From positions 1 through 64,000 of the forward strand of contig CARTIQ010000002.1 of the NCBI GenBank assembly GCA_949068525.1: a stretch of 64,000 bases of DNA. The letters run 5' to 3'. How positions within the stretch are numbered: position 1 is the first letter of the stretch; each line of letters opens with the position of its first letter. The notes beneath the pieces were generated by a model that searched no databases, was not told the DNA's origin, and saw nothing but the letters and a program-made list of their open reading frames with translations. Of the stretch, positions 42,777 to 52,331 are shown piece by piece. Both the position numbers and the translations under genes were made by a program. This stretch comes from an uncultured Eubacteriales bacterium (GTDB lineage: Bacteria; Bacillota; Clostridia; Oscillospirales; Acutalibacteraceae).

Positions 42777-43277
42777 CTAGTCTTTTACCAACGCATATAT
42801 CAACTCATCCGCAAACTCGCCGTATTTATAGACCTTTTTCTTATGAACTCCTTCAAGCTCGAACCCTGCCTTCTCCAGAACTCGCTTCGAGGATGTATTA
42901 TCAGCAAAAATTTCCGCATCAATCCGGTTCACATCGTAATTCTCAAAAACAAACTTGCAAAACGCCCTTACAGCTGACGTCATGATACCCTTCCCCCAAT
43001 GCTCCTGCGCCAACCAATAGCCCAACTCGCACGATTTCGCGTACACATCGCTCCGAATCCACGCACAGATGCACCCGAAAGCCTTATTTTCGATAAAAAT
43101 GCCAAAAACCACGTCATCCTTACTGTTCTCAGCATAACTGATGTACTCCCGCGCATCCTGCAGAGTGTAGGAGTGCGGGAATGCCACCCTCAAAAACCGC
43201 GCCACTTCTTTGTTGTTCGCCACTTTCGCGAGCTGTTCAGCATCCTCGAGCCCCAGCCTCCTTAACTCGTAGCCCAT
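42777..43277 (-). CDS. RimJ/RimL-family GNAT acetyltransferase
   Basis: The 166-residue protein has the RimL-type GNAT fold: YELRRLGLEDAEQLAKVANN, CELGYWLAQEHWGKGIMTSAVRAF (acetyl-CoA-binding) and NTSSKRVLEKAGFELEG. Relatives acetylate N-termini of ribosomal proteins or small substrates. The substrate is not known. The start lies 6 bp after the rimI stop, in the same operon as rimI, the phosphatase and polA. Confidence 0.9.
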   Translation of the reverse strand: MGYELRRLGLEDAEQLAKVANNKEVARFLRVAFPHSYTLQDAREYISYAENSKDDVVFGIFIENKAFGCICAWIRSDVYAKSCELGYWLAQEHWGKGIMTSAVRAFCKFVFENYDVNRIDAEIFADNTSSKRVLEKAGFELEGVHKKKVYKYGEFADELIYALVKD

Positions 43278-43283
43278 AATACG

Positions 43284-43742
43284 TCACTCCTCTTCCAAGT
43301 TAAACCGCGTCATGATCAGCGCGTCCTCCTTTGGGTCTAAGTAAAAATCCTTTCGTTGGCCTACCTCTACGAATTTCAGCTTCTTATAAAGTGAAATCGC
43401 CGCCGTATTGGACTTTCTGACCTCTAGCGAAATAAACTTTAAATTCTTCTCTCGCCCTGCCTGAATAAGCTTCCTCAGCAACGCTTGAGCAATCCCGTTG
43501 CCTCTGTGCTGCCGAAAAACCGCCACATTCGTGATGTACCCTTCATCGCAAACAAATTTAGCGCCCGCGTACCCCAAAACTTGGCCTAAATCATCCACCG
43601 CAACGAAAAAATGCGAGTCCTCATTATCTACCTCTCCCGCCAACATTGACTTTGACCACGGCTGTGAAAAGCAACTCCGCTCTAGCTCAGCAACCTCATT
43701 CAAATGTCTTTCTGACATTGGCTTTATATCAATCTTTTGCAT
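43284..43742 (-). CDS. rimI: Ribosomal protein alanine N-acetyltransferase RimI-like
   Basis: The 152-residue GNAT enzyme has IKPMSERHLNEVAELERSCF, FFVAVDDLGQVLGYAG, ITNVAVFRQHRGNGIAQALL (acetyl-CoA loop) and ISLEVRKSNTAAISLYKKLKF, the RimI pattern. It would acetylate the N-terminus of S18 and maybe other proteins. It overlaps the phosphatase gene upstream by 14 bp. Confidence 0.92.
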   Translation of the reverse strand: MQKIDIKPMSERHLNEVAELERSCFSQPWSKSMLAGEVDNEDSHFFVAVDDLGQVLGYAGAKFVCDEGYITNVAVFRQHRGNGIAQALLRKLIQAGREKNLKFISLEVRKSNTAAISLYKKLKFVEVGQRKDFYLDPKEDALIMTRFNLEEE

Positions 43743-44175
43743 CTTTTTCCCCCAGATGCCATGATTTTACCAAATTTTTTACCGCTTCTTCAATTTTATC
43801 GCGGCAACACTCATATGCCTTTAAGTCTCTCCCGAATGGGTCGGGGATTTCATCACCCAGCACAGAGATTTTCTCACTGTCTATGCCCAAACTCATCAAA
43901 AATTCTCGCTGAATCTGCGTCATTACGACAAATTTATCAACTTCATCCGAGTTAACATCAAAAAAACTGCGCGAAATGTGAGATCTCAAATCCACATTTA
44001 TACTTTCGCAAGCTATGATCGCGTTTTTTGTCGCACCAGAAGTGTTATCTGCCGCTATTCCGGCACTTTTTGCGCTTATCTTTCTCAACTTTTTTTCGGC
44101 CATAATTTTATTAAAAATCCCAGCTGCCATCGGGCTCCTGCAAGTATTACCCGTGCAAACAAACAGTATATTCAA
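43729..44175 (-). CDS. Low-molecular-weight protein tyrosine/arginine phosphatase
   Basis: The 148-residue protein starts with NILFVCTGNTCRSPMAAGI, the CX5R active-site loop at the N-terminus, and ends with a DEIPDPFGRD loop holding the general acid Asp. This is the LMW-PTP family, which includes the arginine phosphatase YwlE; the Thr in CTGNTCRS is the residue reported to favour phospho-arginine. I chose TTG at 44175 because GGAGG lies 10 nt upstream, which also removes overlap with polA. Confidence 0.92.
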   Translation of the reverse strand: MNILFVCTGNTCRSPMAAGIFNKIMAEKKLRKISAKSAGIAADNTSGATKNAIIACESINVDLRSHISRSFFDVNSDEVDKFVVMTQIQREFLMSLGIDSEKISVLGDEIPDPFGRDLKAYECCRDKIEEAVKNLVKSWHLGEKDAKD

Positions 44176-44204
44176 GCTCGTCTCGCCTCCCACAAGGTTA
44201 TTCC

Positions 44205-46811
44205 TTATTGCTTCGCGTCGTACCACGTTTTTCCGATATTAGCTTCGGCCACTAGCGGGACTTTCAGCGTTGCCGCTCCCTCCATCTCTGCCTTTAAAAG
44301 CGCAGCAACTTCTAGGGCTTCCCCCTCCGGCGCCTCTACAATCAGTTCGTCGTGCACTTGCAAAATCAATTTTGCCGTTAATTTGCGCTCCTTCAGCTTT
44401 CGGCTTACGTTTATCATCGCAATTTTTATGATGTCCGCTGCGGAGCCCTGGATCGGCATGTTCCGAGCAACCCGCTCTCCAAACGACCGCAGATTAAAAT
44501 TCGTAGACGCGATTTCGGGCAGATACCGCTTTCTGCCGAAGATTGTCTCCACAAACTTGTCCCTCTTTGCAGCCTCTATTGTCTCGCGCATGTACTCTCG
44601 AACCCCGGCGTAGTGAGACAGATAGTTGTCGATATACGTCTGAGCGTCTTTGCGCAGCACTCCGATGTCCTTTGCCAGCGAGAATGCGCTTATTCCGTAC
44701 ACAATCCCAAAGTTGACAGCCTTTGCGCGGCTTCGCATCAGCGGAGTGACCATGCCCTCTGGAATCCCGAAAACTTGCGACGCGGTTATGGTGTGTATAT
44801 CCAAATCATGCTTGAATGCGTCGATCATCGCTTGGTCATCCGCCAAATGCGCTAATATTCGTAGTTCTATTTGAGAGTAATCCGCGTCAACCAGCACACA
44901 GCCAGCCTTTGCGCAAAAAAATCTCCGTAATTCCTTGCCCCGTTCGGTCCTTACCGGGATATTTTGCAAATTCGGTTCCAGCGAACTTATCCGCCCAGTG
45001 CGGGTTTCCACTTGATTAAACCGCGAATGCACTCTCCCCTCGGGCCCCACAACCTTTAGAAGGCCATCACAGTACGTGTTTTTTAGCTTTGCGATTTCCC
45101 TATACTGCAAAATCAGCTCTATAACTGGGTGAAAGCCTCGTATGCTCTCCAAAACGTCGGCGCTTGTTGAATATCCACTTTTTGTTTTTTTCCCCTTCGG
45201 CAAATTCATTTCCTCAAAAAGCACGACTCCTAGCTGTTTTGGTGAGTTTATATTGAACTCCTTACCGACTTGCTGGTATATTTCGGTCTGAATTTCTTGC
45301 AACTCCAGCGTTAATGCCTCTCCGTATGCCCGGATGCCCTCCGTATCTATTAAAAATCCAGTTGTCTCCATGTCCGCTAAAACCCCAGCCAGCGGCAGTT
45401 CTATTTCTTCTAGCAACTTTTTTTGCGCGTTTTCCTCAATCTCCTGCGATATCTCATCGCACAAACCACTAAATTCCGCAACATTCTGGGCAAATTGCGC
45501 ATAATCTTCGTCGCTAGCCTGCACCTCCGCCCGACTTACCTTGTACTCTGCCGCCAACGTCTCCAGACCGTAATTCTTCCCCGATGGATTCAGCAAATAT
45601 GCGCCCAGCAGCACGTCCAGCTTAACATTTTTTGCATCCACACCGAGCCGATGCAGCGATTCGTAAACCGCCTTCACATCGTAGGTTCTTTTGGGGAGCC
45701 GCTCGTCCTGCATAACTGCCGCGATCCAGCTTTTATACTCACTCAAATCGCGCAAAATATAGACTTTTCCATCTGCGTTAATCCCCATTCCTCCGGGCTT
45801 TTCATTTTGATATTTCAGCAAAAAATCAAAGGTTTCCTGCTGTTTAACGACTTTCTCCAAATTTGCGATGCTTTCATCTAAAATGACTTCAAATCTCAAT
45901 TTTGTTGAGTTCTTTAATTCTTCATCTGCCTCCGAAACCGCCACCTCTAGCCCCATCTTTTTTATAAGCGAGAACATCTCTAGATCTGTCAGCATTTTGG
46001 CCACTTTATACTTGTCCATTTTTTGCGGAACGTAGCTTTCAAGCGCTAAGTCAATCGGTACGTCTTTAACTATTGTCCCTAAAAATTTGCTCAAAAACGC
46101 AGATTCCTTCGATTCTATCAGCTTTTTTCGAGTGCTTTCTTTGATCTCCGACGAGTCTATGTTCGCGTATAAATTCTCGAGCGACCCAAATTTTCTTACT
46201 AATTCACCTGCACCTTTTTCGCCAATTCCTAAAACGCCGGGGATGTTATCTGAGGCATCTCCCTGAATCGCCTTTATATCTATCAACTGAGCTGGCGACA
46301 CGCCGTAAACCTCTTTAATCTTGGGTTCATCATATAATGTCACTTCTGGCCGGCCAAATTTTGTCGCAGCTATCCGCACCGTCACGTGAGGCCCAACCAG
46401 TTGCAGACTATCTCTGTCTCCGGTTGCTATAACGCACTCCTGGCCGGCTTTCTCACACGTAGATGCTAGCGTTCCCAAGATATCATCGGCTTCATAGCCC
46501 TCTTTTTCGACCAATTTGTAGCCCATATCGGCAAGCAGCTCTTTTAGCACCGGAAATTGCACCGCGAGCTCCGGCGGCATGCCCTTTCTGTTCGCCTTGT
46601 ACTCTTTGTAGCTGTTGTGACGGAATGTTGGTGCCTTCATATCGAATGCTATTGCGATGGCGCCTGGGTTTGTCTCTTCCTTCAGCTTGTTCAGCATCGT
46701 CAAAAAGCCATATATCGCGTTTGTGTAGAATCCTTTTTTTGTCGTTAGCAGCTTTATCCCGTAAAACGCCCGATTAAATATGCTGTTTCCGTCCAAAACC
46801 AGTAGCCTCAC
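44205..46811 (-). CDS. polA: DNA polymerase I
   Basis: The 868-residue protein has an N-terminal 5'-3' exonuclease domain (residues 1-290, with VLDGNSIFNRAFYG, GYEADDILGTLA and GDASDNIPGVLGIGEKGA). The middle domain, about 310-470, has lost the acidic residues of proofreading. The polymerase domain has DYSQIELRILAHLADD (motif A), the SRAKAVNFGIVYGISAFSL O-helix region and QVHDELIVEAP (motif C). I chose GTG at 46811, with GGAG 8 nt upstream. It leads the block polA, phosphatase, rimI, rimL. Confidence 0.97.
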   Translation of the reverse strand: MRLLVLDGNSIFNRAFYGIKLLTTKKGFYTNAIYGFLTMLNKLKEETNPGAIAIAFDMKAPTFRHNSYKEYKANRKGMPPELAVQFPVLKELLADMGYKLVEKEGYEADDILGTLASTCEKAGQECVIATGDRDSLQLVGPHVTVRIAATKFGRPEVTLYDEPKIKEVYGVSPAQLIDIKAIQGDASDNIPGVLGIGEKGAGELVRKFGSLENLYANIDSSEIKESTRKKLIESKESAFLSKFLGTIVKDVPIDLALESYVPQKMDKYKVAKMLTDLEMFSLIKKMGLEVAVSEADEELKNSTKLRFEVILDESIANLEKVVKQQETFDFLLKYQNEKPGGMGINADGKVYILRDLSEYKSWIAAVMQDERLPKRTYDVKAVYESLHRLGVDAKNVKLDVLLGAYLLNPSGKNYGLETLAAEYKVSRAEVQASDEDYAQFAQNVAEFSGLCDEISQEIEENAQKKLLEEIELPLAGVLADMETTGFLIDTEGIRAYGEALTLELQEIQTEIYQQVGKEFNINSPKQLGVVLFEEMNLPKGKKTKSGYSTSADVLESIRGFHPVIELILQYREIAKLKNTYCDGLLKVVGPEGRVHSRFNQVETRTGRISSLEPNLQNIPVRTERGKELRRFFCAKAGCVLVDADYSQIELRILAHLADDQAMIDAFKHDLDIHTITASQVFGIPEGMVTPLMRSRAKAVNFGIVYGISAFSLAKDIGVLRKDAQTYIDNYLSHYAGVREYMRETIEAAKRDKFVETIFGRKRYLPEIASTNFNLRSFGERVARNMPIQGSAADIIKIAMINVSRKLKERKLTAKLILQVHDELIVEAPEGEALEVAALLKAEMEGAATLKVPLVAEANIGKTWYDAKQ

Positions 46812-46846
46812 ACTCACCACTCCCTCATCGCTCGTCGTCTGCCTCT

Positions 46847-46875
46847 ATTATACCACATTCGTGCAAATAATTCAG
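46847..46875 (-). promoter_or_regulatory. Possible promoter of polA
   Basis: On the minus strand a perfect TATAAT (46847-46852) lies 17 nt from a poor -35 (CTGAAT, 46870-46875). The -10 is convincing and the -35 is not. Confidence 0.5.
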
Positions 46876-46959
46876 CCCGATTTCGTGCCCATTTTTTTAG
46901 GCGTAGACTTATTTTTGAAAATGTGGTAAACTATTATGAGTCCAGTTTGGTGAAGGGGA

Positions 46960-47949
46960 ATGCGTTTGAAGATTGGCAATGTTAGTATTGACGGGCTCGC
47001 AGCCCTTGCCCCTATGGCGGGCGTTGCTGACAGAGCTTTTAGGGAACTGTGTGTTCGATTTGGCGCCAGTTACGTCGTTAGCGAGATGGTTAGTGCCCGT
47101 GGTATCTCATTTTTTAACGATAAGACGATTAATCTCTTGAGGATTTCTCGCAACGAGCACCCCTGTGCTATCCAGATTTTTGGCGACGATCCCGATATAA
47201 TGGCCAACGCTGCGGCCTTTGCGCTAAACTACGAGCCCGATATTATCGATATAAACTTTGGTTGTCCTGCTCCTAAGGTTAATAAAAGCGGTGGTGGCGC
47301 TATTTTAATGAAATCTCCGGAGCTTTGTGCTAGAATTGTTGCTAGTGTTAAGCGAGTAGTTAATATCCCTGTTACAGCGAAGATCCGAACGGGTTGGGAT
47401 TATTCCTCTGTGAATGCGCCTTTTGTTGCTAAGCTTTGCGAAAATTCTGGTGCAGATGCTATTGTTATCCACGGCAGAACACGTGATCAGATGTTTCGTC
47501 CGGGTGTGGATCTCGATACTATCGCAAAAGTAAAGGCTTCTGTTAGTGTTCCTGTCATCGGAAACGGCGACATTACTTGCGGTCAGGATGCCTACAACAT
47601 GCTTCACCGCACTGAGTGCGACATGATAATGGTTGGTCGCGCTGCTTTGGGCAATCCTTGGGTCTTCTCCGAGGTTAATCATTTTTTGGATCCCAGCAAT
47701 TATCCGTACACTCCGCCATCTATTGAGGAAAAACTTCAGGTAATGCTCTTTCACACAGGCTCCATTTGCTGCAATGAGGGTGAAACCCTCGGCATAATGA
47801 AGGCTCGACGGCATATTATTTCTTATATACGCGGAATTCCCTTTGCATCAGCCTTTAGAGACAGAGCCTCTCGAGTTACCTGCATGCGCGACGTTGAAGT
47901 GCTGGCGGAAGAAATTCTGAATACTTGCCGGAATGACGCCATTTGTTAA
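46960..47949 (+). CDS. dusB: tRNA dihydrouridine synthase, DusB-type
   Basis: The 329-residue FMN enzyme reduces uridine in the tRNA D-loop. It has LAPMAGVADRAFRELCVRFGASYVVSEM, IDINFGCPAPKVNKSGGGAILM with the catalytic Cys, TAKIRTGWD, VIHGRTRDQMF and IGNGDI, then MVGRAALGNPWVF. The ATG at 46960 is very close to GAAGGGG. A TTG two codons later is spaced better and may be the true start. Confidence 0.96.
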   Translation: MRLKIGNVSIDGLAALAPMAGVADRAFRELCVRFGASYVVSEMVSARGISFFNDKTINLLRISRNEHPCAIQIFGDDPDIMANAAAFALNYEPDIIDINFGCPAPKVNKSGGGAILMKSPELCARIVASVKRVVNIPVTAKIRTGWDYSSVNAPFVAKLCENSGADAIVIHGRTRDQMFRPGVDLDTIAKVKASVSVPVIGNGDITCGQDAYNMLHRTECDMIMVGRAALGNPWVFSEVNHFLDPSNYPYTPPSIEEKLQVMLFHTGSICCNEGETLGIMKARRHIISYIRGIPFASAFRDRASRVTCMRDVEVLAEEILNTCRNDAIC

Positions 47950-47994
47950 AATATTTGATTAAAATTAAATTTTGATTTTTGTTTGGAGGATACT

Positions 47995-48837
47995 ATGAAA
48001 AAAATTGCGATAATTACTGATTCTGCCGGGGATTTCTCTGCTAAATCTGCGAAAAAGCACAACGTGAAGGTGATTCCTCTACGGATCTGCTTTTCAGATA
48101 AGGAATTCCGCGATGGTATCGACATTTCCAGCGATGAGATTTACCACCTGCTGGAGAAGGAGATTCCCAAATCGTCGCTGCCTTACCGCGATGATATCAT
48201 TGCTGCCTTCGATTGTGCTCGCAATGAGGGCTACACCGACGTAATTTATATCGGAATTTCTTCAGGTTTGTCGGGCACTTTTAACGCCGTCCGCCTGATT
48301 GCTAGCGAATACGACGGTCTTAACATTCATTGCTTCGACTCAAAAACCCTGTCTTGCGCTCAGAATATGCTCATTTGGGCTGCGATTGCCGCTCTAAAGA
48401 CAACCGACAACATTCAAGAAATCTTCGCGCGGCTTTCCGAAATTCGCAACAAAATGGCAGCTATGTTCTGCGTTCGCGACCTTACATATCTTATAAAAGG
48501 TGGAAGAATCGGAAAAGTAGCTGGTACAGTTGGGAGTCTTCTTAAGCTGTGCCCGATAATCAAGGTCAACGACGACGGCGTTTATGAGACCGCTTCTAAA
48601 ACCATCGGCTTTAATCGCGCACTGGAGGCCCTTGTTGCTGAGATTAAGAGCCAGTTTGCCAACGTAGAGGTCGCCATTTCGCTGACTTACTCATCTAACA
48701 AGGAGTTTGCCGAGCGGATAAAGGCCGAAATTAAAAAGTGTTGCAAGGTTAAGTCCTGCGAGATTAACCCTGTTACCGCCGTTTTGGGCGTTCACACCGG
48801 GCCAGATATGGCTGGTATTGCGGTTTATCCAATTTAA
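47995..48837 (+). CDS. DegV-family fatty-acid-binding protein (FakB-like)
   Basis: The 280-residue protein has the DegV layout: KIAIITDSAGDFSAKSAKKHNVKVIPLRI, then KSSLPYRDDI in the place of the usual TSQPS motif, GISSGLSGTFNAVRL, a C-terminal domain with LIKGGRIGKVAGTVGSLLKLCPII and a final HTGPDMAGIAV. DegV proteins hold a fatty acid and present it to FakA, encoded at 21247. The ATG at 47995 follows GGAGG. It is 45 bp downstream of dusB. Confidence 0.93.
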   Translation: MKKIAIITDSAGDFSAKSAKKHNVKVIPLRICFSDKEFRDGIDISSDEIYHLLEKEIPKSSLPYRDDIIAAFDCARNEGYTDVIYIGISSGLSGTFNAVRLIASEYDGLNIHCFDSKTLSCAQNMLIWAAIAALKTTDNIQEIFARLSEIRNKMAAMFCVRDLTYLIKGGRIGKVAGTVGSLLKLCPIIKVNDDGVYETASKTIGFNRALEALVAEIKSQFANVEVAISLTYSSNKEFAERIKAEIKKCCKVKSCEINPVTAVLGVHTGPDMAGIAVYPI

Positions 48838-49077
48838 AGTCTCCTTAAATTCGATGATACCTGATATTCATACATAAATAAAAATCAAATAACCTACGTT
48901 AAGGCTTTTGGAATCACGTTTTCAAGAGTCTTTTTTTGTCACATTCTCGCCAATTCTAATATTATGTAACGACAAGTTTATTTTTCTTCGATGTTTATTT
49001 TTACTGAAATTCGGCAACAATACTCTTGTCGGGCAATTCGCCCTCATCAAATTAAAATTTGCGGAGCGTGAACAAAA

Positions 49078-49449
49078 TTGACTATTAAACGCGGTGATAT
49101 ATTTTTTGCCGATTTGAGCCCGGTTATTGGCTCTGAGCAAGGTGGAATCCGCCCTGTTCTGATAATTCAAAATGACGTTGGCAACAAATTTAGCCCCACT
49201 GTGATTGCGGCGGCCATCACGAGCCAGCACTCCAAGTCAGAGCTACCTACTCATATACAGCTCGATGCCCATAGTTGCGGGCTTTCTAAGGATTCAGTTG
49301 TGCTTTTGGAACAGATTCGGACCATTGATAAAAAGCGGTTAAAAGAGAAACAAGGCTGTCTCGACGCCTTTGCAATGCGCCTTGTCGACGAAGCCCTGTC
49401 CATAAGTTTCGGTCTGTTTAACAATTACACTATAAAAGAGGCTACATAA
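49078..49449 (+). CDS. mazF: MazF/EndoA-family mRNA interferase, no antitoxin seen
   Basis: The 123-residue protein matches EndoA/Maz[34 protein letters not shown] (with the catalytic Arg), [14 protein letters not shown] with Thr/Ser, and [33 protein letters not shown]. MazF cuts single-stranded RNA at short motifs. The start is TTG with GGAG 11 nt upstream. The 240 bp before it hold no antitoxin-sized frame, so either the antitoxin is elsewhere or none is used. Confidence 0.93.
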   Translation: MTIKRGDIFFADLSPVIGSEQGGIRPVLIIQNDVGNKFSPTVIAAAITSQHSKSELPTHIQLDAHSCGLSKDSVVLLEQIRTIDKKRLKEKQGCLDAFAMRLVDEALSISFGLFNNYTIKEAT

Positions 49450-49509
49450 GCCCCATCTGATAACTATTTTAAACGATTCACTCTATCTCTATCCCGTACT
49501 AATGCATAA

Positions 49510-50697
49510 TCAAGTCATCATATCCAGATTCTTTATCCGATCTGCCGCCGTTTTTATGTCCTCCCTACTACCAAATGACGTCATCCTAAAGAACCCCTCG
49601 CCGTTTTGGCCAAATCCAGCGCCCGGCGTGCCGATGATATTCGCATTGTTTAGTAGATAATCAAAAAACTCCCACGAATCCATATTATTGGGGCATTTCA
49701 TCCAGATATACGGTGAATTCTCGCCTCCAGTGAAGTGCACGCCTTTTTCACGCAAGGATTCTGCGATTATCCGTGAATTCTCTTTATAATATCCGATATT
49801 TTCTTTAATCTGCGTCATACCATCCTTCGAAAACACAGCCTCTGCGCCTCTTTGCACCACATAGGAGACGCCATTAAACTTGGTAGACTGCCGCCGAAAC
49901 CACAATTTATTTATAGATGATCCGTCCACAACCAAATCTTTCGGCACAACAGTGTAGCCGCATCGCACTCCGGTGAAGCCCGCCGTCTTGGAGAACGAAC
50001 ACAGCTCTATGGCGCACTTTTTGGCACCTTCTATCTCAAAAATACTACGAGGCAAGGTCTCATCAGAGATAAAAGCCTCATATGCCGCATCAAACAAAAT
50101 TACAGCGCCATTCTTCAAAGCATAGTCTACCCAAACCTGCAGCTGTTCGTGATTATAGACCGCTCCCGTCGGATTATTCGGCGAACAGATATAGATCAAG
50201 TCCGCTTTCACCGATTCATCGGGCAGCGGCAAAAAATTATTTTCCATATTCGCATTAACATAGTGGATCCGCCGCCCCGCCATCACGTTTGTGTCCACAT
50301 ACACGGGGTAAACTGGGTCCGGAATCAGCACCGTGTTGTCGCTCGAAAAAACATCCAAAATGTTCGCCACATCGCTCTTCGAGCCCTCACTTACAAAAAT
50401 TTCGTCCAGGGCCAAATCGACATCCCTGCCGCTATAATAGCCTTTTATAGCCTCTTGCAAAAACTCATAACCCTGATAAGGCCCGTAACCCCTAAAAGTT
50501 TCCTTCTTGCCCATCTCAAAAACAGCTTGCTGCATAGCTTTAACAACGGCATCGCACAGCGGCAATGTCACGTCGCCTATCCCTAAGCTGACTAACTTCG
50601 ACTCCGGGTGCGTTTTCGAGAATTCGCTCACCTTTTTTTCGATATTCGCAAAAAGATAGCTATTCTTAAGCAGCAAATAATTCGAATTTATCTTCAT
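49510..50697 (-). CDS. dapL: LL-diaminopimelate aminotransferase
   Basis: The 395-residue class I PLP aminotransferase has the DapL start INSNYLLLKNSYLFANIEKKV, SLGIGDVTLPL, FRGYGPYQGYEFLQEAI, CSPNNPTGAVYN, and the PLP Lys in SFSKTAGFTGVRCGY. It makes LL-diaminopimelate directly from tetrahydrodipicolinate, bypassing the succinyl or acetyl routes. GYGPYQGYEF differs by one residue from the common GYGPEQGYEF. It follows pyrG by 32 bp, and dapF starts the same unit. Confidence 0.95.
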   Translation of the reverse strand: MKINSNYLLLKNSYLFANIEKKVSEFSKTHPESKLVSLGIGDVTLPLCDAVVKAMQQAVFEMGKKETFRGYGPYQGYEFLQEAIKGYYSGRDVDLALDEIFVSEGSKSDVANILDVFSSDNTVLIPDPVYPVYVDTNVMAGRRIHYVNANMENNFLPLPDESVKADLIYICSPNNPTGAVYNHEQLQVWVDYALKNGAVILFDAAYEAFISDETLPRSIFEIEGAKKCAIELCSFSKTAGFTGVRCGYTVVPKDLVVDGSSINKLWFRRQSTKFNGVSYVVQRGAEAVFSKDGMTQIKENIGYYKENSRIIAESLREKGVHFTGGENSPYIWMKCPNNMDSWEFFDYLLNNANIIGTPGAGFGQNGEGFFRMTSFGSREDIKTAADRIKNLDMMT

Positions 50698-50729
50698 TTA
50701 ATCCCGGTCTCCTCTTTGTTATTCGTAAT

Positions 50730-52331
50730 TTACTGGCGTTTCTTTAAGCTAGCCCGGATAAACTCCCGAAAAAGTGGGTGCGCGTGGTTTGGACGGCTCT
50801 TAAACTCCGGATGGTACTGTACTCCAACAAAAAAGTCGAGGTCACTAAGCTCCACCGCCTCCACCAGAAGGCCATTTGGCGACGTCCCCGAAAAAACCAT
50901 CCCGTTCTCTTCAAAGAGCTCGCGGTACTCATTGTTAAACTCGTACCTATGACGGTGTCTCTCGGCCACTTCTTTGGCATCATATGTCCGTTGCAGCGTA
51001 GTCCCTGGCTTTACCTTGCACGGATAAGCCCCCAATCGCATTGTGCCTCCCTTTGGTGCACCTTCTCGCTGATCTTCCATCAAGTCAATTACCGAGCACT
51101 CTCCATCTGGCTTGAACTCGCTAGAGTTCGCGTCTTTAAGGCCCAAAACATTCCGCGCAAACTCCATTACAGCGGTCTGCATGCCCAAACATATTCCCAA
51201 AAACGGCACATTATTCTCGCGCGCATACTTTATTGCAGAGATTTTCCCGTCCACACCGCGATCTCCAAATCCGCCCGGTACCAAAATCCCGTTGCAGTCT
51301 GACAATAATTCATCTACGCGAAAATCCGTTACCAATTCGGCATCAATCCACTTTATCTCCACCTCGGCGCCATTTTCAAACCCTGCATGACTTAAAGCCT
51401 CCGCTACAGAGAGGTACGCATCGTGCAACTGTACATACTTTCCCACCAGGGCTATCTTCACCTTCTTGTCACGCGAAGTTATCCGCTCCACCATGGCTGT
51501 CCACTCGGACATGTCGCTCTCTCCGCACTTCAGTCCCAGCTCACGGCAGACAATTTCTGAAAAATTACTGTTTTCCAGCATTAGTGGCGCCTGGTATAGC
51601 GACGGCACCGTGATATTCTCGATAACACAGTCCGGCTTAACGTTGCAAAACAGTGAAATCTTCTGCCGTATGCCCTTACTCAAAGGTTCATCAGTCCGCG
51701 TAACGATTATGTCAGGGTTTATACCCACAGAGCACAGCTCTTTCACCGAATGCTGCGTGGGTTTGGACTTATACTCACCAGAGCTCTTTATGTACGGCAC
51801 CAGCGTCACGTGGACGAACAGGCAATTCTCCCGGCCGACTTCCAGTGAAACCTGCCGTATAGCCTCTAAAAACGGCTGACTCTCTATATCGCCAGTAGTA
51901 CCGCCAATTTCCGTAATAACCACGTCCGCTTGGGACTTTTGGCCCACCAAATAGACGAAATCCTTGATTTCATTGGTAACGTGCGGGATAACCTGCACCG
52001 TCTCGCCCAAGTATTCGCCATTCCGCTCCTTCTTCAAAACATTCCAATATACCTTCCCCGTCGTCAGATTCGAGAATTTATTCAGATCCTCGTCAATAAA
52101 CCGCTCATAATGGCCCAAGTCAAGATCCGTCTCCGCGCCATCCTCCGTCACAAAGACCTCCCCGTGCTGATATGGGCTCATAGTCCCCGGGTCAACGTTT
52201 ATATAAGGATCCAGCTTTTGCGCCGCGATCTTAAGCCCTTTAGCCTTAAGCAACCTGCCCAAAGACGCCGCCGTAATGCCTTTACCAAGGCCCGAAACCA
52301 CGCCGCCCATTACAAAAATGTACTTCGTCAT
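50730..52331 (-). CDS. pyrG: CTP synthase
   Basis: The 533-residue enzyme aminates UTP to CTP. The synthetase half has [50 protein letters not shown] and [11 protein letters not shown]. The glutaminase half has the nucleophile Cys in [12 protein letters not shown] and the His-Glu pair in [12 protein letters not shown]. The ATG overlaps the dapF stop by 4 bp, so pyrG is translated together with a lysine/cell-wall gene. Confidence 0.98.
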   Translation of the reverse strand: MTKYIFVMGGVVSGLGKGITAASLGRLLKAKGLKIAAQKLDPYINVDPGTMSPYQHGEVFVTEDGAETDLDLGHYERFIDEDLNKFSNLTTGKVYWNVLKKERNGEYLGETVQVIPHVTNEIKDFVYLVGQKSQADVVITEIGGTTGDIESQPFLEAIRQVSLEVGRENCLFVHVTLVPYIKSSGEYKSKPTQHSVKELCSVGINPDIIVTRTDEPLSKGIRQKISLFCNVKPDCVIENITVPSLYQAPLMLENSNFSEIVCRELGLKCGESDMSEWTAMVERITSRDKKVKIALVGKYVQLHDAYLSVAEALSHAGFENGAEVEIKWIDAELVTDFRVDELLSDCNGILVPGGFGDRGVDGKISAIKYARENNVPFLGICLGMQTAVMEFARNVLGLKDANSSEFKPDGECSVIDLMEDQREGAPKGGTMRLGAYPCKVKPGTTLQRTYDAKEVAERHRHRYEFNNEYRELFEENGMVFSGTSPNGLLVEAVELSDLDFFVGVQYHPEFKSRPNHAHPLFREFIRASLKKRQ

